Positions 35,759 to 40,642 of a stretch of DNA of 40,642 bases are shown here, piece after piece; within the stretch, counting starts at the first letter, position 1; every line of letters begins with the position of its first letter. The translations under genes were made by a program, and so were the position numbers. Source of the DNA: Enterococcus sp. BWR-S5. GTDB taxonomy: Bacteria > Bacillota > Bacilli > Lactobacillales > Enterococcaceae. A model generated the notes under the pieces. That model was not told the origin of the DNA. It did not search any database and saw only the letters and a program-made list of their open reading frames with translations. The stretch spans positions 1 to 40,642 of the forward strand of contig NZ_JADOEQ010000027.1 of assembly GCF_016745255.1 (NCBI RefSeq). Direction: 5' to 3'.

Positions 35759-36694
35759 CTACATTCCTGAATTTTCTTCAATTAATTGTGTCAGCCTGTT
35801 TTCAAATTCCTGTGTTGCATCATACCCCATACTCTTTGCACGGAAGTTCATGGCTGCAACTTCAATGATGATCGCCACATTTCGACCAGTTTTTACCGGA
35901 ATTCTAATCTGCGGAACATCTACGTTCCCAATTTCGATTACTGCGTCATCACTACCTAAGCGGTCATATTGCTTGTCTTTGGCCCAGGCTTCTAAATAGA
36001 CAACTAATTGAACTTGCATTGAACCTCTTACGGCACTTGCACCGAAAAGATTCATTACATCTATAATACCTATTCCTCGGATTTCAATCAAATGTTGTAA
36101 AATTTTTGGTGGTTCACCAATTAGGGTCAGTTCATCCTGCTGATGGACATCTACACGATCATCCGCAATCAATCGATGCCCCCTTTGAATCAGCTCAAGG
36201 GCTGTCTCACTTTTTCCGATACCGCTATCGCCTTGAATCAGAACACCTAACCCGTATACATCCACCAACACACCGTGAACACTGGTGCGAGTAGCCAACT
36301 GATCGTCAAGGAAGCTGGATATTTCTCCCAGCAAACGAGATGTTGAAATTGGCGAACGTAAAATAGCCAGATTTTTTTCCTTGGCTGCCTGAATCATTTC
36401 TTCCGGTACATCCAATCCACGTGAAATGATGAATGCCGGTGTATCGTCTGAACACATACGGCGCATAACCAATAACCGTTCTTCCGGAATCATCCGCTCA
36501 GCGAATGTCATTTCTTTATTTCCAAACAACTGAAGCCGGTCATGAGAATAATAGCTGAAGTAGCCCGTCAGCTCCAAACCGGGACGAGAAATATCCCCCG
36601 TTGTTATTTCTTTATCTAATGCCTCTTCTGTAGCGAAAACTGTTTCCAAAGAAAGCTTTTCCACCAATTGACGTATTTTCACTGTTTCTGACAT
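35759..36694 (-). CDS. hprK: HPr kinase/phosphorylase
   Basis: 311 residues. Phosphorylates HPr on Ser46 with ATP or pyrophosphate when glycolytic intermediates are high, and removes it with phosphate; HPr-Ser-P is the co-regulator of CcpA. Walker [16 protein letters not shown], the preceding conserved [13 protein letters not shown], and the HprK signature [22 protein letters not shown] are all present. AAAGGAA lies about 13 bases before the ATG, which is long but there is no better start. It is the first gene of the operon with lgt, gpsA and galU. Confidence 0.96.
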   Translation of the reverse strand: MSETVKIRQLVEKLSLETVFATEEALDKEITTGDISRPGLELTGYFSYYSHDRLQLFGNKEMTFAERMIPEERLLVMRRMCSDDTPAFIISRGLDVPEEMIQAAKEKNLAILRSPISTSRLLGEISSFLDDQLATRTSVHGVLVDVYGLGVLIQGDSGIGKSETALELIQRGHRLIADDRVDVHQQDELTLIGEPPKILQHLIEIRGIGIIDVMNLFGASAVRGSMQVQLVVYLEAWAKDKQYDRLGSDDAVIEIGNVDVPQIRIPVKTGRNVAIIIEVAAMNFRAKSMGYDATQEFENRLTQLIEENSGM

Positions 36695-36792
36695 AAAGCT
36701 TGACTCATTCCTTTCCTGTCTCCGCTTTATTTTATCATTTCGAACAGTAAGTTTCTACACTTATTCCTTTTTCCTTCTCGTATTACCTAATC

Positions 36793-36820
36793 TTGACTAT
36801 TTTACCAGTCAATGTATACT
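36793..36820 (+). promoter_or_regulatory. Promoter of the GIY-YIG gene
   Basis: TTGACT (36793-36798), 16-base spacer, TATACT (36815-36820). The predicted start near 36827 lies after the ATG at 36822, which therefore cannot be the translation start. Confidence 0.6.
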
Positions 36821-36854
36821 TATGGTAATTTTACGGAAACCGAGTGTGGTTAAG

Positions 36855-37817
36855 ATGAACGAGAAATTAAAGACAAAAGCAAAAGGGCTACCTCTATCTC
36901 CCGGTGTCTATTTGATGCGGGATAAGACGGGAACCATCCTATATATTGGAAAAGCAAAAAAGCTAAAGGAACGCGTCAGCAGCTATTTTATCAACAGTAA
37001 AAATCACTCGACCAAAACAAAAAGAATGCTTCTGCACCTTACTGACTTTGACATTATACAAACAGATACAGAGCTGGATGCACTGTTGCTTGAGTGTCGC
37101 TTAATTCAGCAGCATCGACCAATGTATAATCGGCAGATGAATGCTTTTGAGCGATACAGCTACATGAATATTTCAATGGGTAAAGAAACAATCAAGCTGT
37201 CTATCAGCTCTGTACCGTCAGATAGCTATTCTTTTGGGCCCTATGCTGTCTATCGAAAGCTTCCTGAGATTAAAGCGATACTTGATAGGCTTTACTGCCT
37301 TAATCCTGAAGATCCTTGGCATCAGCTCTATGCTCAGTCTCTTACCCCTGAGGCTTCGACAGTCATATTAGATGAGCTGCTTGAAGCCTTTACAGGAAAG
37401 TCTGAACGACTTGAAAAAAGAATGGAAGCAAAGATGCTGGCATTTGCTGAGCAGCTTCATTTCATCCAAGCTGCACAATGGCGCGATGATTTGGCCTTGA
37501 TTCACTACTTTTTTCAAAAGCATTCCCAGCTTCTGCTGCACCCCATTAGTCAGAAAGAATGGCACACATTGTGGTTGCCGACAGAAAAGGGCCAGAAGTG
37601 TTACCTTATCTATCAAGGACTCGTTGTGATGGAGCAGCATTTTCCTGACCTCATAACAAAAAACAAAAGAATCTTACGTAAGCGTGCGAAAGAATTAATT
37701 CCCGCCTCTGTTCCAGTGTTCCGTTCATTTTCAAAGGAGCAGATTGATTTCATCACAATTCTTCATGCTTACTTACAAAGAGAAACCGATTACCAGCTTC
37801 TTTCTGTAAAAAAATAG
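36855..37817 (+). CDS. Stand-alone GIY-YIG endonuclease (UvrC N-terminal/Cho-like)
   Basis: 320 residues from MNEKLKTKAKGLPLSPGVYL. The N-terminal GIY-YIG domain is intact: GVY at 17-19, YIG at 30-32, catalytic arginine R40 and metal-binding glutamate E80 in LLLECRLIQQHRPMYN. The rest is alpha-helical with no RNase H-like domain and no helix-hairpin-helix, so it is about half of UvrC. E. coli Cho has this reduced plan and makes the 3' cut in nucleotide-excision repair. The start is chosen because a promoter lies on top of the upstream ATG (36822); the ribosome binding site is weak. It is convergent with liaZ across a shared terminator. Confidence 0.85.
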   Translation: MNEKLKTKAKGLPLSPGVYLMRDKTGTILYIGKAKKLKERVSSYFINSKNHSTKTKRMLLHLTDFDIIQTDTELDALLLECRLIQQHRPMYNRQMNAFERYSYMNISMGKETIKLSISSVPSDSYSFGPYAVYRKLPEIKAILDRLYCLNPEDPWHQLYAQSLTPEASTVILDELLEAFTGKSERLEKRMEAKMLAFAEQLHFIQAAQWRDDLALIHYFFQKHSQLLLHPISQKEWHTLWLPTEKGQKCYLIYQGLVVMEQHFPDLITKNKRILRKRAKELIPASVPVFRSFSKEQIDFITILHAYLQRETDYQLLSVKK

Positions 37818-37854
37818 ATAGGCAGACCGGCATAACAGCCGGCTGTCTATCTAT
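37814..37854. terminator. Bidirectional terminator between GIY-YIG gene and liaZ
   Basis: ATAGATAG-CAG-CCGGC pairs with GCCGG-CTG-CTATCTAT around ATAACA; T-rich on the plus side, A-rich on the minus side. It begins within the GIY-YIG stop codon. Confidence 0.85.
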
Positions 37855-38210
37855 TCTTTTTCTTTATTCAAGTTGTGTTCACTGACTATCACATTCACAA
37901 TTGACATGATGACAGCCATTAAAACTGCTGCTCCAAAGCTGGAAAAACCAAAATTCATTTCTCCTACAAAGAAAGAAGTCATTCTTAGAATCATCGCATT
38001 CACTACAAAGCTGAATAAGCCAAAGGTTATCAGAGTAAATGGTAATGATAAAATTGTTAATATTGGTTTAACAAGCATATTCAGTACAGACAAGACAAAT
38101 GCTGCTACAATGGCAATTCCCAGACTCTTGACAAAAATCATATTCGGGAAAATAACTGCCAATGAAACGAAGGTTAATGTATTAACGACCAGACGTTGAA
38201 AGTAGGTCAT
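37851..38210 (-). CDS. liaZ: LiaZ-type membrane protein (phage holin 4 superfamily)
   Basis: 119 residues with four hydrophobic helices (about 8-25, 28-50, 55-78, 92-112). Sequence databases class this family as 'phage holin 4 superfamily' or DUF360/YvlD; it is chromosomal and not a prophage gene. In enterococci the third gene of liaXYZ encodes such a protein, part of the LiaFSR-controlled response to daptomycin and antimicrobial peptides. It overlaps the liaY stop by one base (TAATG), so translation is coupled. Confidence 0.88.
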   Translation of the reverse strand: MTYFQRLVVNTLTFVSLAVIFPNMIFVKSLGIAIVAAFVLSVLNMLVKPILTILSLPFTLITFGLFSFVVNAMILRMTSFFVGEMNFGFSSFGAAVLMAVIMSIVNVIVSEHNLNKEKE

Positions 38211-38521
38211 TAAAAGTCACTCCAGTCATCGTCGTCAACTTTTTCCGCTGGTTTTCTTTGTTCTCTGTACGGGTTCTCATTTCTTGTATTTCGATTGTAA
38301 TTGTCATACGGGTTGCGGTTTCCTCTGTTTTTTCGTCCAGAAGGCATAACCATTGCTAAAATGATGTACACCAAGACGCCTGGGAATGCTGCTGAAAAGA
38401 AACTGATAATCACAAACAATACACGAACGATTGTTGGGTCAATACCAAGCCATTCTGCAATACCAGCCAATGAACCGGTCAACACTATGTTATTAGAAGA
38501 TTTAGCCAATCTTTTTTTCAT
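38210..38521 (-). CDS. liaY: LiaY, PspC-domain membrane protein
   Basis: 103 residues from MKKRLAKSSNNIVLTG, with GAGGTG 8 bases before the ATG. The PspC domain (about 1-60) has the typical GSLAGIAEWLGIDPTIVRVLFVI, including a TM helix, and a basic, Asn/Arg-rich tail follows (RKNRGNRNPYDNYNRNTRNE). The frame stays open upstream to a GTG at 38653, which has a strong GGAGG site, so a 147-residue form with a hydrophilic extension is possible; I prefer the short form because the PspC domain starts at its ATG. Enterococcal LiaY is a transmembrane partner of surface LiaX. Confidence 0.88.
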   Translation of the reverse strand: MKKRLAKSSNNIVLTGSLAGIAEWLGIDPTIVRVLFVIISFFSAAFPGVLVYIILAMVMPSGRKNRGNRNPYDNYNRNTRNENPYREQRKPAEKVDDDDWSDF

Positions 38522-38556
38522 GTGAATTTCACCTCTTACTCTGAATAGTTTTTCAT

Positions 38557-38655
38557 TTATTTTTGTTGGATACACAGCTTTCCAAGCGGTACTCTTTGGA
38601 GAATCATGTAAGCAATCAAGCAGCTTGCTTTCGTTATCTGATTGATTGCCCACAT
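38557..38655 (-). CDS. Possible 32-residue small protein between liaX and liaY
   Basis: ATG at 38655 to TAA at 38559-38557. The peptide starts MWAINQITKASCLIAY and ends VPLGKLCIQQK; it is basic and partly hydrophobic, with two cysteines. A consensus GGAGG stands 4 bases before this ATG and 6 bases before the overlapping GTG that opens the liaY frame, so that site serves one of the two. The ORF stops 35 bases before the preferred liaY start. I do not recognise the peptide. It could be a small membrane protein, a leader peptide of liaYZ, or chance. Confidence 0.35.
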   Translation of the reverse strand: MWAINQITKASCLIAYMILQRVPLGKLCIQQK

Positions 38656-38696
38656 AATTCCTCCGAGCTCCGTTTCTAAGCTCTTGCTCTACGCAT

Positions 38697-40307
38697 TTAT
38701 TTGTCTGTGTCTTTCAAATAAATGTTTCCTGTTGTTGTAGAGGCATTGATTTGAGCCATTTTTTCATCGTTTAGACGTCTGAATTGAAGCAATTGGTTGG
38801 TACGATCCTTCTTCTCACGAATCACTTCATAGTCGGATAGACGACTATTGATACTTCCTAAGCTAGTTTTAACAGTACCTTCAGCACCGATTGTTTCCGG
38901 TAATGCAATTTTCACATTTCCGTTAACAGAGCTTGCTTCGATTTTTCTCAATGTGTCTTCTTTTGCAGTGATTCGAACATCACCATTGATTAAAGAAACA
39001 GAGATATTTTGTGGTGTTGCCAGCACAGTTACTGTACCATTTACTGTTTCGATTACGTTATCCAGGATTTCACCCTTGATAATCTTGATATCTCCATTAA
39101 CACCTTCTACCTCAAGCATTGTTGCATCGATTGTGTTAAAGGTAATTGAGCCATTTGTTGATTTTGTATAAACATCTTTCGCTTTTAATTCTTCCACGTT
39201 GATATTACCGTTCAACAGCTTCACAGACACATGGTCGTAAGTTCGTGCCGGTAAGTAGAAGACCAAATCAGCTCTCACGCGTTTATTCGGAATTTGGAAA
39301 GAGATAACCTCTTCATCCACATCAATTTGGCTTCTTTCAAGGAACGCTTCTAATGGTGTATCTGCATCCATCTTGCCATAAAGCTTGATGTTTCCTTCAA
39401 CTTTCAAGTCGTCCTTATCCCAAGTCTTGAATACGATGTTTCCGTTTGCTACCTTCACATCGATTAAGCTTGCTTCAACATCTGGGTAGTTGAATTCATG
39501 ATCGAATTTCGTTGTTGCTACACCAGGTACTCGGAAATTGATATCTTTCCACTCAACATTATCATTCACTGTATCACTAATTGTGCTGAATGTTTTCTTC
39601 AAGAATGAGCCTAATTGTGAACCGGCTTCACTCATTTTTTCGCCTACTTGATTCAGTGTATCTGTTGCTTGTTCTTTCCAATCATCTGGAATGTCAAACT
39701 TGGAAGTGACATGATCCTTTGTTTCAGACCATTGCTCTTTACGAATGTTTTTCAATTCAGCTTCCAATGCAACTTTTTCTTGATTTTGATCTGCAAGTGA
39801 ATCTTCCAGATTTTTCAACTCTTCTTCTAAAGCTGCTCTGGTTTCAAGCTCTTCTTCTGAAAGTGCATCTAGCTCTTCCTTCGTGTTGAGCTCCATCAAA
39901 GATTCCTGAGTTTCTTTGATTTCTTCTTTGATTCCCGCAATTTCAGCATTGATTTCATCTAACTCAACTGACGTGTGGTTCGCCTTCGTCGCCAAGTCAT
40001 CAAGAATTTTTTCAAGGTTTTTGCGATCAGCTTCTGAGCTTTCTTTGGACTGCTCTTCGAAAGAATCAGCCGCACTCTTTTCTGTATGTACAGTTTTTTC
40101 GTGTGCTTCCAGCTCGTCTACTAAATCAGCTACAGCATCTTTTTCTTTTGAGTCAACAGGTGTCGTTGTTACATCTACTTCATCGGCAGCCTTTTTGATT
40201 TGTTTTTCATCTTTTTCAGTTGCCAGATTTTCTAATAGGACCAAGGCTTCCTCCGATGTCAGGATTCCTTTTTTAACTAAATCTAATACTCGTTCTCTTT
40301 CTTTCAT
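38697..40307 (-). CDS. liaX: LiaX, daptomycin-response surface protein (DUF4097)
   Basis: 536 residues, matching enterococcal LiaX. The N-terminus MKERERVLDLVKKGILTSEEALVLLENL is the short helical domain shared with YvlB/SHOCT-like proteins. Next comes a very acidic, long coiled-coil part (about 95-195, TKEELDALSEEELETRAALE), a linker to about 260, and a C-terminal repeat-rich beta domain (DUF4097, about 265-536) with VNGNIKI-like strands (NGNINVEELKA, VNGDIKIIKG, INGDVRITA). In E. faecalis LiaX is surface-exposed, binds daptomycin and host peptides through its N-terminal part, and its C-terminal part restrains the LiaFSR response. No classical signal peptide is visible. AAGGAGG lies 7 bases before the ATG. 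Confidence 0.93.
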   Translation of the reverse strand: MKERERVLDLVKKGILTSEEALVLLENLATEKDEKQIKKAADEVDVTTTPVDSKEKDAVADLVDELEAHEKTVHTEKSAADSFEEQSKESSEADRKNLEKILDDLATKANHTSVELDEINAEIAGIKEEIKETQESLMELNTKEELDALSEEELETRAALEEELKNLEDSLADQNQEKVALEAELKNIRKEQWSETKDHVTSKFDIPDDWKEQATDTLNQVGEKMSEAGSQLGSFLKKTFSTISDTVNDNVEWKDINFRVPGVATTKFDHEFNYPDVEASLIDVKVANGNIVFKTWDKDDLKVEGNIKLYGKMDADTPLEAFLERSQIDVDEEVISFQIPNKRVRADLVFYLPARTYDHVSVKLLNGNINVEELKAKDVYTKSTNGSITFNTIDATMLEVEGVNGDIKIIKGEILDNVIETVNGTVTVLATPQNISVSLINGDVRITAKEDTLRKIEASSVNGNVKIALPETIGAEGTVKTSLGSINSRLSDYEVIREKKDRTNQLLQFRRLNDEKMAQINASTTTGNIYLKDTDK

Positions 40308-40362
40308 GGAAATTGCCTCCTTAGCAAATTTTTCACCCTAAGGTGTTTTCCTTACATGTATT

Positions 40363-40391
40363 ATTATGCCCTCTTTTTCATTTTTTGTCAT
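40363..40391 (-). promoter_or_regulatory. liaX promoter
   Basis: Minus strand ATGACA (40391-40386), 17-base spacer, CATAAT (40368-40363), about 55 bases before the liaX start. The upstream sequence includes CTTAAGTCCTATGAC, which could be part of a LiaR site, but I cannot match it to a firm consensus. Confidence 0.5.
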
Positions 40392-40531
40392 AGGACTTAA
40401 GAATGAATTTTGCCTCGTTCTCAAGGACAGCTCTAAAAAACCGACTTTTTCTGTCTTTATCTTAGTCAGTATCCGTGCATTCGTCAACTGATGTCTTTTG
40501 GCCCATTAAATAGATATAAAAAAGTAATTAT

Positions 40532-40602
40532 CCACCCGCATAGCGGGTGGCTTTTTAATAGCCCTAGAAGGGCTCATTACTTGCTGCTCCCTTCAAGGGA
40601 GC
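40532..40602. repeat. Cluster of three strong palindromes at right edge
   Basis: CCACCCGC/GCGGGTGG (40532-40550, followed by CTTTTTAA), AGCCCT/AGGGCT (40560-40574) and GCTCCC/GGGAGC (40586-40602, followed by TTTTTAAG). Two of them read as plus-strand terminators. Three in 71 bases, two ending in the same tail, is unusual and resembles the hairpin-rich ends of IS200/IS605 elements. No transposase is in the window. Confidence 0.5.
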
Positions 40603-40642
40603 TTTTTAAGAGACCGCCAACCGCTATCTCTCTATTTTTTTC

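Larger units (their letters stand above)
40308..40642. other. liaX upstream region and right edge
   Basis: 335 bases: liaX promoter (40363-40391), an AT-rich stretch with an inverted TTCATT/AATGAA pair around the -35 region (about 40376-40408), then three palindromes (40532-40602). No ORF with a ribosome binding site is seen. Confidence 0.55.

Noticed and set aside
36822-36854. Longer start (ATG 36822) for the GIY-YIG gene
   Set aside because: That ATG lies between the -10 box and the predicted transcript start, and the extra residues are not part of the domain.
37851-38210. Phage holin, hence a prophage remnant
   Set aside because: The family label is historic. The gene overlaps liaY and follows liaX, and no other phage gene is present.
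38522-38653. N-terminal extension of LiaY from the GTG at 38653 as the main call
   Set aside because: The PspC domain begins exactly at the ATG 38521, which has its own GAGGTG site. Kept as an alternative because the GGAGG upstream is strong.
40532-40602. CRISPR array or tracrRNA
   Set aside because: The three palindromes differ in sequence and no regularly spaced identical repeats or cas genes are seen.

Overview
The window looks like chromosome of a low-GC Gram-positive coccus, most likely an Enterococcus of the E. faecalis group. The grounds are the E. faecalis-type lipoamide dehydrogenase N-terminus, an E2 with two lipoyl domains, a class A PBP (PbpF type) next to ccpA/pepQ, and a hprK-lgt-gpsA-galU block beside a three-gene set matching enterococcal liaX-liaY-liaZ. 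I cannot fix the species from sequence alone. There are no tRNA or rRNA genes, no prophage and no CRISPR array. Most genes lie on the minus strand.

Layout. (1) 173-5347, minus: the pyruvate dehydrogenase operon pdhA-pdhB-aceF-lpdA, with a good promoter, an inverted repeat over its -35/spacer, and a Rex-like operator just downstream of the predicted start point. (2) 5842-8027: a two-repeat lipoprotein (+) and a hexapeptide acetyltransferase (-), bounded by two copies of one hairpin repeat. (3) 8028-11033, minus: the Mg2+ P-type ATPase gene mgtA behind an M-box Mg2+ riboswitch with its terminator, then a 17-codon leader ORF (MEDPHQRRNTNNLYLAG) and two nearly exclusive hairpins. The leader peptide resembles MgtL of enterobacteria. 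(4) 11283-19007, minus: trxB, a GNAT acetyltransferase, a heterodimeric ABC multidrug exporter with one degenerate ATP site, yneF, and a large polytopic membrane protein. (5) 19354-24796: nfo, a DUF1801/OmdA pair, a second DUF1801 gene, a secreted lipase, a graveyard holding a tyrS 3' fragment beside an internally deleted DUF1801 copy, and an XRE regulator with membrane spans. (6) 25059-31511: tyrS, pbpF, ccpA and pepQ, with a cre-like site between the last two. (7) 31575-36694, minus: a ytxH/DUF948 envelope-stress pair, then hprK-lgt-gpsA-galU. (8) 36855-40307: a stand-alone GIY-YIG nuclease (+) convergent with liaX-(small ORF)-liaY-liaZ (-). Three strong palindromes sit at the right edge.

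Functional themes. Central carbon and redox control: PDH with a Rex-like site, and HprK/P with CcpA, the two halves of Gram-positive catabolite control, about 6 kb apart. Envelope building and stress: PbpF, GalU, GpsA, Lgt, LiaXYZ, YtxH/DUF948 and the ABC exporter. Mg2+ homeostasis: mgtA.

The best candidate for something undescribed is the mgtA leader. An RNA Mg2+ sensor (M-box plus terminator) is followed by a second element built like a peptide-based Mg2+ sensor: an acidic/proline-start ORF whose translation would decide between alternative hairpins ahead of mgtA. A second candidate is a 32-codon ORF with a strong ribosome binding site between liaX and liaY. Gene positions and family calls are well supported. 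Leader-peptide, operator and relic interpretations are inference from one sequence and need comparative data.
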